Source: Paenibacillus tyrphae (lineage in GTDB: Bacteria > Bacillota > Bacilli > Paenibacillales > NBRC-103111). From it: a stretch of 64,000 nt of DNA. The notes beneath the pieces were generated by a model, which made no database searches, was not told the DNA's origin, and worked only from the letters and a program-made list of their open reading frames with translations. Numbering within the stretch: position 1 is the stretch's first letter; every line of letters begins with the position of its first letter. Of this stretch, positions 26,188 through 34,800 are shown piece by piece. The stretch lies in NCBI RefSeq assembly GCF_024158745.1, contig NZ_JAMZAW010000022.1, positions 1 through 64,000 of the forward strand, in the 5' to 3' direction. Position numbers and translations under genes: made by a program.

Positions 26188-26995
26188 CGAGAAGATCGCG
26201 GCCGGGGCGAAACCATCGGCGTATTTCGGGCGTGTCGTTTGTAACGATAAGCCCTCCCGAAGCCAGAATTTCATAAGTGCGCTGGGTGAGGCGGTCCCCC
26301 GCATTTTGCGGACAAATGACAAACTTGACCGAGCTATATACCTTGTTCGCTTCCGGATAAGGGATACATCCGCAGATCGATTCTTGGGGGAGGCGCGTCC
26401 GGAAAAAGCCTCGCATCTTGTTCCAATAGCGTCCGTACAATGCAACGTCAAGGCCGTTCGCCAAAAACGGGTTGACCAGCGTGCGGAGAGACTTGAACCG
26501 GAAATGGCCCGGTTTTTGCCGGTAAAGCTGTATATAGCCGTTGGCCACGAGAGCCGCGGTACTCCGGTACTTCTTGACGGCAGGAACTCGCTTATGGATG
26601 CCGGGATCGTAACCGAAATCCAGATGGGCGGCCGGAATGCGCATTTTTTGGTATTCTTTCAGCGTAGGCCGATGAATGGTAAAGACAAAGTCGGGCTTTA
26701 TCCGCCGAACCAAAGGTCTGGAAAACTTCCGGTGATACCCAGGGTCTTCCGTCGCCCAATAAACGAGGGGAACTCCGGACTTCCGGACAGCCTTTGAAAT
26801 CCGCAGCTGCTTTTTAGCCGTATCATTGGCCGGCGTCCATCCCATGACGATGACAAGATGGGGGCGGAAGAGGTCGATTGCCTGTGTCGTGTTTGCGTTC
26901 GGGAAATAAGTTTTGACCTGATGACCAAGCTGCCGAAACCCGTTAGGCAAACCGTGCACCCACATCGGATGATCTTCCAAAAATAAAATCCGCAA
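25952..26995 (-). CDS. CgeB-family glycosyltransferase, copy 3, behind a sigma-K promoter
   Basis: 347 residues from TTG 26995, chosen because GAAAGGGGGG is right upstream and the product then starts (M)RILFLEDHPMWVHGLPNGF exactly like copies 1 and 2. Other starts further upstream lie before or inside the promoter. YWATEDPGYHRKF, RLTQRTYEILASGGLIVTND and PHAYVHRA are the family markers. The last 21 residues (GRGGTGLRNGRG...) are beyond the conserved part and overlap the PdaB-like gene on the other strand. The promoter at 27032-27058 fits sigma-K exactly, pointing to late mother-cell expression. Confidence 0.85.
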   Translation of the reverse strand: MRILFLEDHPMWVHGLPNGFRQLGHQVKTYFPNANTTQAIDLFRPHLVIVMGWTPANDTAKKQLRISKAVRKSGVPLVYWATEDPGYHRKFSRPLVRRIKPDFVFTIHRPTLKEYQKMRIPAAHLDFGYDPGIHKRVPAVKKYRSTAALVANGYIQLYRQKPGHFRFKSLRTLVNPFLANGLDVALYGRYWNKMRGFFRTRLPQESICGCIPYPEANKVYSSVKFVICPQNAGDRLTQRTYEILASGGLIVTNDTPEIRRWFRPGRDLLVTSSEKMTRSLIRKYARQPGACERIRRSAVRAAAPHAYVHRAQYILRVLRKRGILQRGRGGTGLRNGRGAGPQEGWIR

Positions 26996-27031
26996 GCGAT
27001 GCCCCCCTTTCAGGAAGAACGTATTCCTATC

Positions 27032-27058
27032 TATGCTATGTAGCACAAGTGCCGGGGT
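27032..27058 (-). promoter_or_regulatory. Sigma-K promoter for glycosyltransferase copy 3
   Basis: On the leftward strand AC (27058-27057), a 16-base spacer, then CATAGCATA (27040-27032). This is an exact match to the sigma-K pattern AC-N16/17-CATANNNTA. Transcription would begin near 27025, about 30 bp before the TTG start and its GGGGGG-type ribosome site. Confidence 0.7.
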
Positions 27059-27111
27059 CATGTGCGAACGCCCTTTGGCGCAAAAAAACGCAACCCAAAT
27101 TTGAACAACGC

Positions 27112-27157
27112 AAAAATGCCGGCCTCTCCTGATTGAACGGAGAAAACCGGCATTTTT
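27112..27157. terminator. Bidirectional terminator
   Basis: AAAAATGCCGG (27112-27122) and CCGGCATTTTT (27147-27157) form an 11-bp stem with T-runs on both strands. It ends the leftward gene 27197-28372; a long frame that starts inside it is therefore not the start of glycosyltransferase copy 3. Confidence 0.9.
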
Positions 27158-27196
27158 CATGATTTATTCGACCCTACGCGGACAGCGCCGCGCGGA

Positions 27197-28372
27197 TCAG
27201 CTTTCTTTCAACTTCCGCACTTCCTCGATGCTCGGATAAAAATCCGGGCTCGCGCTCAGCAGCCAGTTGCGGTGCTGCTTCGCCGTTTCATCCTGCTCCG
27301 GCTCGCCGTACGGCCACTCTTCCCCGATGCCGACCGCATAATCCTTCATCAGCATGAGCAGTGCGGCGCTCCATTGACGCGTGCCGCTGATCGTCGGCAC
27401 AAGCGGGTAATACTCGTCATGAGCGGCGCGGATGAGCGCATGCGACACTTCCTGCAGCAGCGGCGGAACCTCCGCCTCGTCCAGCTTCTCGACGATCTCG
27501 GGCGGCAGTTGGACCTCGTCCGTCGAAGCGTACTGCTCGTACACCTCCGGCGTCACGAGCCCCTTTTCCTTGGCCGCCCACAGCTTCACGCGGTCCAGCG
27601 CAGGCTTGTAAACGGCCGGAACGGAAATGGTCAGCTCCGGCTTCGGGGTGTCCAAGTCGACGACGAACGATTCGTTGAACTTGTACAGCTTCGCATTGCC
27701 GCGGACGCCAAGCCAGCGGAGCGCCAGCAGCGCGTGCGTCCGAACCTTTGGCTCGATGGCGACGTTCCGGCAGACGCGGCGCAGCAGCTTTTCGCTTCGC
27801 GTGTCGGGCAACATGCAGAGCAGGCGCACCGCCGAGAGCGCCGAGTCCTTGTCCTCGAGCCACCACTGCAGCTGCTCGTAAATCGTATCGACCGGCGCTT
27901 CCAGCAGCCAGTCCAATTGAATCGGACGCGCCGCGTACTCTTCCAGCGTCAGCATGCCGCGGCTGTGCAGCGATTCCGCGCCGTACTTCGCGACCAAATC
28001 CTCATAGGCTCGCTCCGCGTCCTCCGCAATTTCCGTGAACGCCAGCTGGTCCTTTTCGGGGATGCCGTTGAATTGCACGATCCGGCGCAGCCATTCGGCC
28101 AAAGCGCGCGGATTTTGCTGCCACATCATGAAGACGAAGGTCAGCAGGTCGCGGTCGAAATCCAGTCCCGGCTGCAAGGCGAAGCGGGCGAGCGTCGTGC
28201 GGATCTCTTCCTCCCGGCGCATCAAACTCAGCGAAAGAATGAGTCCGTTCCACGCGTTTCCGTTGAATTCGTTTTCTTTTATAGCCCGATAAAAGCAAAA
28301 GGCGGCCGCTCCGTACGATTCCATCTGAAGATGATGGCGGCCATACCCGGTAAGTTCGTCGTTTCGACTCAT
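27197..28372 (-). CDS. TPR/HEAT-like repeat protein of unknown function
   Basis: 391 residues, soluble, helical throughout. The N-terminal part (about 1-80, GRHHLQMESYGAAAFCFYRA, NAWNGLILSLSL) reads like tetratricopeptide repeats; the middle (about 170-235, ALSAVRLLCMLPDTRSEKLL, KVRTHALLALRWLG) resembles HEAT repeats. No catalytic motif. Such proteins usually act as scaffolds. I recognise no named family. Monocistronic, ends in the terminator at 27112-27157. AGGGGGTAGAAC-like sequence precedes the ATG. Confidence 0.75.
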   Translation of the reverse strand: MSRNDELTGYGRHHLQMESYGAAAFCFYRAIKENEFNGNAWNGLILSLSLMRREEEIRTTLARFALQPGLDFDRDLLTFVFMMWQQNPRALAEWLRRIVQFNGIPEKDQLAFTEIAEDAERAYEDLVAKYGAESLHSRGMLTLEEYAARPIQLDWLLEAPVDTIYEQLQWWLEDKDSALSAVRLLCMLPDTRSEKLLRRVCRNVAIEPKVRTHALLALRWLGVRGNAKLYKFNESFVVDLDTPKPELTISVPAVYKPALDRVKLWAAKEKGLVTPEVYEQYASTDEVQLPPEIVEKLDEAEVPPLLQEVSHALIRAAHDEYYPLVPTISGTRQWSAALLMLMKDYAVGIGEEWPYGEPEQDETAKQHRNWLLSASPDFYPSIEEVRKLKES

Positions 28373-28641
28373 GTTCTACCCCCGTGAAAATATGGATATC
28401 CCCAATATACTGGGAAACGGGCGCAGACTCAAGTTTTTTTGCAAAAGTTAACCGATCTCAATCGCGGCAGCTCGCAAACAGACCTCCGGACCTTCGGGCA
28501 AACAGATCTGCAGACGCGTCACAAACCGAATTCTCCGGTGTATCATCAAGACGTCGCCATCGATCGAAAGATCTGAGATTCGCCGCGCCGGTCGGGATTC
28601 CCAGCACATGCCTTGGCCGAACAAGAAAGGAGCATTTCACC
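28373..28641. other. Non-coding stretch before a decayed gene
   Basis: 269 bp. It must contain the leftward promoter of the repeat protein and possibly a rightward one. I see no terminator, repeat or well-spaced promoter in it. Confidence 0.4.
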
Positions 28642-28895
28642 ATGCAGCAAACCACCATAAATAACATGGCTAGAGCCCCAAAATGGAACGCTTTCGAACG
28701 CTTCACCAAGAGAGCCGTATGGCCTGCTTACGCCGGCTGCGTCTGGGCGCTCATCTATGCGGTGTTCGTCCGGTTCTATCAAGCGGCGGAATCGTCACGA
28801 GAGCCCTTTTTCTGGCCGGTATCATCGCCATTAACCTGCCGGCGCAGCACTGGGGTTCGTGTGTGCTATCGCCTTTGATTTTGTCGATAAAATAA
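28642..28895 (+). pseudogene. Truncated, frameshifted small membrane protein gene
   Basis: ATG 28642 has AAAGGAGC upstream and gives MQQTTINNMARAPKWNAFER, then a membrane helix (VWPAYAGCVWALIYAVFVRF). After YQAAES the sense shifts: in the neighbouring frame (ending 28895) the sequence continues SGGIVTRALFLAGIIAINLP, again a hydrophobic helix. Two membrane segments in two frames indicate a frameshift in a small multi-span protein; the rest is missing. The family is not named here with confidence. Confidence 0.6.
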
Positions 28896-28995
28896 GCTTT
28901 TAACCGCCTGCAACGCCGGGAAAACGCCGCTGCCGAAAAAGCAGCTGCTTTCTTGTCCGCCTTTGCCGCACAAGGTTTTCACAGCAAATTTGGCA

Positions 28996-29025
28996 TTGAC
29001 AACGAAAACAAGCCCGGATTATGAT
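28996..29025 (+). promoter_or_regulatory. Sigma-A promoter of the attenuated gene at 29191
   Basis: TTGACA (28996-29001), 18-base spacer, TATGAT (29020-29025). Start of transcription near 29032, leaving a leader of about 160 bases that contains the hairpin at 29090-29155. Confidence 0.65.
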
Positions 29026-29089
29026 ACATATGATTGATATTCCTAGTATTTCCATCGAAATTATTAATCATCGACCAGTCCACTGGAGA

Positions 29090-29155
29090 GACATGATTGT
29101 GCCATGCCTTCGAAGCTTTTTCGCTTCGGCATCTGGTGCATTGATGTCTTTTTTT
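29090..29155 (+). terminator. Attenuator-like terminator in the leader of 29191
   Basis: GACAT/ATGTC (29090-29094, 29044+100=29144-29148), GTGCCA/TGGTGC (29099-29104, 29134-29139) and CGAAGC/GCTTCG (29111-29116, 29123-29128) stack into one hairpin, followed by seven T (29149-29155). It lies between the promoter and the gene, as in a riboswitch or leader-peptide attenuator. An earlier small stem, CCAG/CTGG (29075-29086), precedes it. No known riboswitch consensus is recognisable. Confidence 0.55.
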
Positions 29156-29190
29156 ATGACCTTATTTATTTCATCTGCGGAGGGATTAGC

Positions 29191-29613
29191 ATGTCGCTGG
29201 ACAACATCGAAATCGACGAGCAATGGTTAAAGGAAATCGCCGAATTTCCCTTGGTGGAAGCGCTGTTCGGCCGCCGTTCCCGGCGTTTTTTCCGGGGAGC
29301 GGAAATTCCGGACGGAGCGCTCGCCTACAAATCCGAGCACGAGCCGCTGCCGAATCCGACCGGGCTCGAAGGCGTATTCGTCTCGTACACGCCGCCTCAT
29401 TTCAAAGACATGCGCGCCGCCGTGGCACATATCGCGCAGTATGTGTACGACCCATTCGGCAAATTCCCGGCGACGGTGCCGTCCGTGTACTCGCTGATGT
29501 ATTTGCAGACGCATCATCTCGATTTGGACTATTACGACAAGTTTTTCGGGCCGCACTCGTAGTTGCGCACCCATGCGGAGCATCTGGAGAAGCGGTACGG
29601 CATCAAGCGATAA
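29191..29613 (+). pseudogene. Shortened gene with an in-frame stop near its end
   Basis: From ATG 29191 (GGAGGG upstream) 123 residues run to TAG 29560-29562, and the same frame then gives LRTHAEHLEKRYGIKR and TAA at 29611-29613, which reads as a natural end, so the TAG probably replaced a Tyr codon. The N-terminal GRRSRRFFRGAEIPDGALAY and C-terminal YYDKFFGPHS look like two ends of a longer enzyme joined near LPNPTGLEGVF, suggesting an internal deletion. The family is not identified with confidence. It keeps a promoter and attenuator. Confidence 0.5.
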
Positions 29614-29789
29614 AGCTCCCCAAAAACAAAACAAAAACTGCCCCCCTCCGAGCGCACACCGAATGAGCGCCAGGCTCCTTGAGGGGGCAGCCCATAATTT
29701 TATTCTGGGAAAATTTTGCAAAAACCACCGTTTTGCCTTATGATCAATAAGTATCATTCGACCATATCCATTCGGGAGGGACACGAATC

Positions 29790-30347
29790 ATGTCGTCAAC
29801 CCGTCTGCTTATTTTGGGCGTTCTGCTTAAACGTCAACCGATTCACGGATACGATGTGCGCAAGGAGCTGGAAATTTGGCATGCTGGCAAATGGGCGAAC
29901 ATCGCATACGGGTCCATCTATTTTGCGCTGAATAAAATGGCTTCCGAAGGGCTTGCGGAAACGGCCTCCTCCGAGAAAATCATCGAAAATAAAAAAGGGC
30001 CTGCCCGAATCGCTTACCAAGTAACCGAGAAGGGAAAGCAGGAATTCGAGCGGCTGCTGGACAAGGCCATATGGGAATACAAGCCGGAGTTCGATTCGTT
30101 CCACATCGCACTGATGTTCATGAACCGCATTTCCAAGGATCATCTGCTCGGCGCCTTCCGTCATCGGATCAACCTGCTCCGCGCCGATATCGAGAGCTTT
30201 AAAGCTACCGCCGATTTCAACCTTTTTCCCGCCAATACTCCTCATTATTTAAGCGAAAATTTGCGGCTCTTCTCGGCGCGGCTGGAAGCCGAGCTGCAGT
30301 GGATCGAAGGCATGGTCGGCAAACTCGAGCAAGGCTTGCTGTTCTGA
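29790..30347 (+). CDS. PadR-family transcriptional regulator
   Basis: 185 residues. Winged helix (RLLILGVLLKRQPIHGYDV, IAYGSIYFALNKMASEGL, ARIAYQVTEKGKQEFERLL) with the C-terminal Vir/PadR2 helical domain used for dimerisation. PadR proteins repress genes for transporters or detoxification in response to small aromatic or drug ligands. It has GGGAGGG upstream and no same-strand partner; the leftward MFS gene on its right is a possible target. Confidence 0.9.
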   Translation: MSSTRLLILGVLLKRQPIHGYDVRKELEIWHAGKWANIAYGSIYFALNKMASEGLAETASSEKIIENKKGPARIAYQVTEKGKQEFERLLDKAIWEYKPEFDSFHIALMFMNRISKDHLLGAFRHRINLLRADIESFKATADFNLFPANTPHYLSENLRLFSARLEAELQWIEGMVGKLEQGLLF

Positions 30348-30460
30348 ACCGGACCGAACTTATTTGTGCTCATTTATACAATATTGCATAATCCGTTGTA
30401 TTCCTTATCGAAACGATCGAAAAGGAACGGATGCGATGCCTTTTCATCTGCAGCAAGTGC

Positions 30461-30494
30461 AGGACGCCGGATAGCTCCCCGCAGCCGGCGTCCT
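30461..30494. other. Perfect 10-bp stem-loop between padR and the MFS gene
   Basis: AGGACGCCGG (30461-30470) and CCGGCGTCCT (30485-30494) with a 14-base loop lie between two convergent genes. There is no T-run on either side, so it could be a transcript 3' end stabiliser or a weak terminator. Confidence 0.55.
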
Positions 30495-30529
30495 AAAAAC
30501 CCGCGTTTACGCATGACCCTGCTGCATCG

Positions 30530-31807
30530 TCAGCCGGCCGCAGCGATTTTCCGCCGGCCGGCGGCTTGAATCCTCACGGACATGAAAGCGGCGATGAAGC
30601 AAGTCAATCCCGCCAACATAAACGGCAGCGTGTAGCTGCCCAGCCAGTCGCGCAAAACGCCCGCCGAATAAGCGGCCGTCGACGCGCCGATCTGGTGGGC
30701 GACCACAACCCAACCGAAAATCATACCCGCGCGCTCCTTGCCGAAAGCATCCGTCGTAAGCTTCACGGTCGGCGGGACGGTCGCGATCCAATCGAGGCCG
30801 TAAAACACGGCGAACACAAGCAGATGCGTCGGACCCAGCCCCAGCGCCTGCGGCAGGTAAATAAGCGAAAGGCCCCGGAGCGCGTAATACCAGAACAGTA
30901 ACCATCGGTTGTCGAAACGGTCGGAGAGCCAACCCGACAGCGTAGTGCCCACCAGATCAAAAACGCCCATCAGCGCGAGAAGTCCGGCCCCGGTCACCAT
31001 TGAGATATCGAAATCGCCGCAGGCGGGGATCAAGTGTGTCCCGATCAAGCCGTTCGTCGTGAAGCCGCAAAAAAAGAACGTGCCCGCCAGCAGCCAAAAG
31101 GTTAAGCTGCGGGAAGCCAATCGAAGCGAGATCAGCGGCTCCAGAAACAAGTTTCCGCGAAACGGGCTCGGCTTCACCAACTGTTCCTCGCCATAAGGCG
31201 CGGCGCCCACGTCATACGGATGATTTCGCATCCAGATCACGACAACCGGCAGCAATACCAGCAGGACGGCCACGGCCGCATAGGCGGAATACCGCCAGCC
31301 GAGCTCCTCCGTGATTTTGGCAAGCAGAGGCAGGAACAGCAGCTGCCCCGTAGCCGCGCTTGCGGTAAGCATCCCCACGACCAGCCCTTTTCGTTTGACA
31401 AACCACCGGTTGGCTACCGTGACGCCAAGCACGTTGGCGAGGGTACCCGTCCCGATGCCCGCCACGATGCCCCATACCAGCTCAAACTGCCATAAGGAAC
31501 TCATAAAAGGGGTCAATGACAGGCTCACGGCCAGCAGCAGCAGCGAGATCGCCATCGTCCGGCGAATGCCCAGCTTTTCCATCCATGCCGCCGCAAAAGG
31601 TCCGATTAAGCCGTACAAGAGAATATTGGTCGCTACGACCGTCGATATATCGGAGCGGCTCCAGCCAAACTCTTCTTGAAAAGGCAGCATAAAAAGGCTC
31701 GGCACGGAGCGGATTCCCGCCGATACCAGCAAGGTTACGAACACGATTAGGACGACGACCCACCCATAATACATTTTGGATGGTTCCGATCCGCTTTTCA
31801 TCATCAT
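30530..31807 (-). CDS. MFS transporter (OxlT/MCT-like)
   Basis: 425 residues with 12 hydrophobic segments, a central loop rich in charges (about 200-225) and the motif GMLTASAATGQLLFLPLLAK, typical of the monocarboxylate/oxalate-formate branch. It begins MYYGWVVVLIVFVTLLVSAG. Three ATGs in a row follow GGAGGGGGA, so the exact start may be three or six bases downstream. Divergent from a LysR regulator that probably controls it. Substrate likely an organic acid. Confidence 0.87.
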   Translation of the reverse strand: MMMKSGSEPSKMYYGWVVVLIVFVTLLVSAGIRSVPSLFMLPFQEEFGWSRSDISTVVATNILLYGLIGPFAAAWMEKLGIRRTMAISLLLLAVSLSLTPFMSSLWQFELVWGIVAGIGTGTLANVLGVTVANRWFVKRKGLVVGMLTASAATGQLLFLPLLAKITEELGWRYSAYAAVAVLLVLLPVVVIWMRNHPYDVGAAPYGEEQLVKPSPFRGNLFLEPLISLRLASRSLTFWLLAGTFFFCGFTTNGLIGTHLIPACGDFDISMVTGAGLLALMGVFDLVGTTLSGWLSDRFDNRWLLFWYYALRGLSLIYLPQALGLGPTHLLVFAVFYGLDWIATVPPTVKLTTDAFGKERAGMIFGWVVVAHQIGASTAAYSAGVLRDWLGSYTLPFMLAGLTCFIAAFMSVRIQAAGRRKIAAAG

Positions 31808-31969
31808 TCCCCCTCCTTGTCAACAAAAATGCGTTTTATCGCCAGCCCCTTTGCAGGGTATTATTACGATACGACAATTCGCAGCATCGGTAAAATTGAA
31901 ATTATCGAACCAATCCATTGATTTTTATGATAGTATGGAACCAGACCTAACCGTAAGGCTGGTGTAATC

Positions 31970-32881
31970 ATGGAAATACGTCATTTTATCACCTTCAAAA
32001 AAATTATCGAATGCGGCAGCTTCACCCAAGCGGCCGAGCAATTGGGATACACCCAATCCACCGTCACCTCGCACATTCAAGCGCTGGAAGCCCATTTGGG
32101 CGCCCCTTTGTTCGAACGGCTGGGACGAAAAATTCGCCTGACGGAAACCGGAAGCCGCCTTTTGCAGTATTCGCAGGAAATGCTGAAAACGTATGAGAAA
32201 ATCGAAAATATGGCTAACGAAACGGGAGAGTTGAAAGGTGAGCTGCGGATTGCCGCTCCGGAATCGCTGACCGTCTATCGCCTGGAGCCGGTTTTAAGAG
32301 AGTATCGAAAACGATTCCCGCACGTCAGCATCAAGCTGAGCAACGCGACGTGCGGAGCCAACAAAAGAGCGCTGCTGAGCGGGGACGCGGATGTCGCCTT
32401 TCTCATCGTTCCGGAGCTTCAGGAGAGCGATCTGGTCGTGCATCCGTTAGCGGAAGAGCCGATTGTTATCATCGGAAGTCCCGATCATCCGATCACCACC
32501 TTGGACAGCCGTTATCATAACCGGACGCTGGAGGAATGCCTCATTGCCAACGAGCGGGAATGCAGCTACCGGACGATGTTTGAAGAGTATTTGCGAGACA
32601 GACACATTACCCCCTCGCACATTATGGAGCTCTGGAGTATCGAAGCGATGAAGCGCTGCGTCGCCAGCGGCTTAGGCTTCGCCTGCCTGCCCCTGCTGGC
32701 CGTAATGGAAGAGCTGCGCGACCATAAACTCAGGCTCATTCCGTTCGAAGGAAGCTTCAGAAAGGTGTTCTCCCAAATGATTTATCATAAAAACAAATGG
32801 CTTTCCCCGGCCTTGGCCGCGTTTATCGAAATCACGCTGAAACATGCGAAGGATTGGTCCTACGAAGAGTATGCAGGTTAA
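31970..32881 (+). CDS. LysR-family transcriptional regulator
   Basis: 303 residues. Standard N-terminal helix-turn-helix (FKKIIECGSFTQAAEQLGYT, QSTVTSHIQALEAHLGAPLF) and a periplasmic-binding-like effector domain. Divergent from the MFS gene across 162 bp; in that gap TTACGAT (31863-31869) and ATCGGTAA (31885-31892) form an imperfect inverted repeat that could be its site. Ends in a clear terminator. Confidence 0.92.
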   Translation: MEIRHFITFKKIIECGSFTQAAEQLGYTQSTVTSHIQALEAHLGAPLFERLGRKIRLTETGSRLLQYSQEMLKTYEKIENMANETGELKGELRIAAPESLTVYRLEPVLREYRKRFPHVSIKLSNATCGANKRALLSGDADVAFLIVPELQESDLVVHPLAEEPIVIIGSPDHPITTLDSRYHNRTLEECLIANERECSYRTMFEEYLRDRHITPSHIMELWSIEAMKRCVASGLGFACLPLLAVMEELRDHKLRLIPFEGSFRKVFSQMIYHKNKWLSPALAAFIEITLKHAKDWSYEEYAG

Positions 32882-32899
32882 AGCCGTGCACGCAAGCTC

Positions 32900-32941
32900 A
32901 AAAGCCTCATACCGGTGATACCGCCGGGCATGAGGCTTTTT
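32900..32941. terminator. Bidirectional terminator, lysR / eut permease
   Basis: AAAAGCCTCAT (32900-32910) pairs with ATGAGGCTTTTT (32930-32941). It closes both the rightward LysR gene and the leftward eut operon. Confidence 0.85.
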
Positions 32942-32956
32942 GCATTTTATGTCATA

Positions 32957-34525
32957 TCAAGCTTTGTGCGAAAATCCCGAGCCGGTGCCGGGGCTTCCCG
33001 CTTGCTCCAATTCCCGTTCGCGGCGCAAAATGTCTTCCATCGACGTATTCAGCGCAGCCAGCGGACCGGGGAAATGATTTTTGTAATAGGCCACATCCAT
33101 GATCACGAGTAGGAGGAGCATAGCGGCGAGCGCATAGCCGGCCGTTTCGTTAGGAGGAATCACCATGACGATGCAGATGAAGACGATCCAGATCAAGGCC
33201 ACCACGGAAACGAAATCGCTGTACTTGCCCAGGTTCCACGGGCCGAGATGCTTTTCCTGAAACCGTCCTTGCGCCTTCGCCCGGAGCTTCAGCCAAATCG
33301 GGATGCCGTAAGCCACGTACAAGCCGACGACGCTGACGGCGGTCAGAAACGCGATGGTCGTATAGGCCGCGTCCGGGTTGACCGTCTTGATGATATAATC
33401 GACGAATGCCAGCAGGAACGAAAGAATAATCGCAAGCCAGATCGCTTTGGCCGGCGTGCGGAATTTTTTGGAGATTTGCGCCCATTGGCTGCTGAACGGC
33501 ATGCCTTTGTCGCGCGAGAAGGCGTACATCATCCGGGAAAACGAAGTAATGGAGGATAAGCCGCAAAACCACATTGCGGCGGTAACGAGCCACAGCACGA
33601 CGGAACCGAACGTGCCGCCCAGCGCCTGGCTGATGACATAAATAAACGCGTTCTCCGAGCCGGCGGCAGCTGCGGCGTCCTTGATCGAGAGTGTGACGAA
33701 GGCGAGCATCAGGAAGCCGATGGCAAACGAATACGCAACCGAGGTGAAAATGCCCCAAGGCGCGCGGACGCGGGGATTGATCGTCTCTTCAATCGTATGG
33801 GCGGAGGCGTCGTAGCCCGTAAACGTCCATTGCGCTTGCAGCAATCCGATCAGAAAAGCGAACAAGTAAGGCTTGTCGGAGAACGTCTCGCCCACTTTGA
33901 ACAAATAATCGACGTTGTTCAAGCCGTTTTTCGTAAACAAAGCCAAGGAGACGACAAGTACTGCGACGATGATAATGTGGTACCAAGCGGAAAAATCATT
34001 GAGCTTGGCGACGATACGGATGCCGATGTGATTGAGGATGCCGTGGGTAAGCAAAATGACCGTGAAGGCGATCAGGACGGTCGTATTGCTGGAGGTGTAG
34101 CCGAACACGCCGGCGAGCAGCGGATCGGCGAAGAGCGCGACGGAGTAATCGATCCCGGCGACGATGCCGATCTGACCGATCAGATTGATCCACGCCGTGT
34201 ACCAGCCCCAGCGCTTGTTTTTGAGGATGGCCGCCCAGTGGTACAGCGCTCCGGCCGTCGGAATTGCGGAAGCAAGCTCCGCCATAGCCGCCGCTACGAA
34301 CATGACGAACAGTGCAACGATCGGCCAGCCGAAGCCCATCATGCCCGGCCCGCCGTACGTTAAGCCGTGGCCGTATAAAGATACCGCGCCGGTCAAGATA
34401 GAGATGATCGAGAACGAAATCGCAAAGTTGGAAAACCCGCCCATGCTGCGCAGCAGCTCCTGCGCGTAGCCGAACTTGTTCAAGTCTTGTTTGTCCTTGT
34501 CGTGATGATGGAGATGTTCGCTCAT
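32957..34525 (-). CDS. APC-family amino acid/ethanolamine permease
   Basis: 522 residues, 12 membrane segments. LLRSMGGFSNFAISFSIISI and PTAGALYHWAAIL are typical of the amino acid-polyamine-organocation superfamily, in the GABA permease-like branch; RVRAPWGIF and SRDKGMPFS support it. Last gene of the eut operon, so ethanolamine is the likely substrate, replacing the EutH transporter that is missing here. The long His/Asp-rich N-terminus (MSEHLHHHDKDK) may lie in the cytoplasm. AAGGAGG precedes the ATG. Confidence 0.88.
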   Translation of the reverse strand: MSEHLHHHDKDKQDLNKFGYAQELLRSMGGFSNFAISFSIISILTGAVSLYGHGLTYGGPGMMGFGWPIVALFVMFVAAAMAELASAIPTAGALYHWAAILKNKRWGWYTAWINLIGQIGIVAGIDYSVALFADPLLAGVFGYTSSNTTVLIAFTVILLTHGILNHIGIRIVAKLNDFSAWYHIIIVAVLVVSLALFTKNGLNNVDYLFKVGETFSDKPYLFAFLIGLLQAQWTFTGYDASAHTIEETINPRVRAPWGIFTSVAYSFAIGFLMLAFVTLSIKDAAAAAGSENAFIYVISQALGGTFGSVVLWLVTAAMWFCGLSSITSFSRMMYAFSRDKGMPFSSQWAQISKKFRTPAKAIWLAIILSFLLAFVDYIIKTVNPDAAYTTIAFLTAVSVVGLYVAYGIPIWLKLRAKAQGRFQEKHLGPWNLGKYSDFVSVVALIWIVFICIVMVIPPNETAGYALAAMLLLLVIMDVAYYKNHFPGPLAALNTSMEDILRRERELEQAGSPGTGSGFSHKA

Positions 34526-34588
34526 GGTTCCCAGCCTCCTTCATAAGGATAACAACAGGATGACAGTGGAAGGTCCGGTCCGGTCGGC

Positions 34589-34717
34589 TTATTTTCCGAG
34601 GAAGCTTTCATGCTCGCTTTCGTCATAGGTCCGAATGCTGTTTCCGGCAAGCCGGACAATCCACAAAGCAAACAAGCAAGTGACGGCGATCAATACGATT
34701 CCGATCGTCATAGCCAT
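34589..34717 (-). CDS. 42-residue single-span membrane peptide in the eut operon
   Basis: ATG 34717 is preceded by GGGAGGTGAG at ideal spacing. The product has one hydrophobic helix (IGIVLIAVTCLFALWIVRLA, about residues 5-24) and a polar, acidic C-terminus (SIRTYDESEHESFLGK). It lies 99 bp after eutC and 63 bp before the permease, in the same direction. The size, position and topology suggest a small subunit or regulator of the permease. I know of no described family. Confidence 0.75.
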   Translation of the reverse strand: MAMTIGIVLIAVTCLFALWIVRLAGNSIRTYDESEHESFLGK

Positions 34718-34800
34718 GCAGTCTCACCTCCCTCCCCGGCGCGTTGGATTGGCAAGCTCTCTTTCACGGTTATGCGGGTTCGTCTGCGAACATACCTTTT

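Noticed and set aside
29021..29230. Leader peptide in the 29191 leader
   Set aside because: No ribosome binding site and the frame simply runs through the hairpin; cannot be supported without ribosome profiling.
29638..29690. CTGCCCCC...GGGGGCAG hairpin as a terminator of the 29191 gene
   Set aside because: Its T-run is on the opposite strand, where there is no gene to terminate; orientation is inconsistent.
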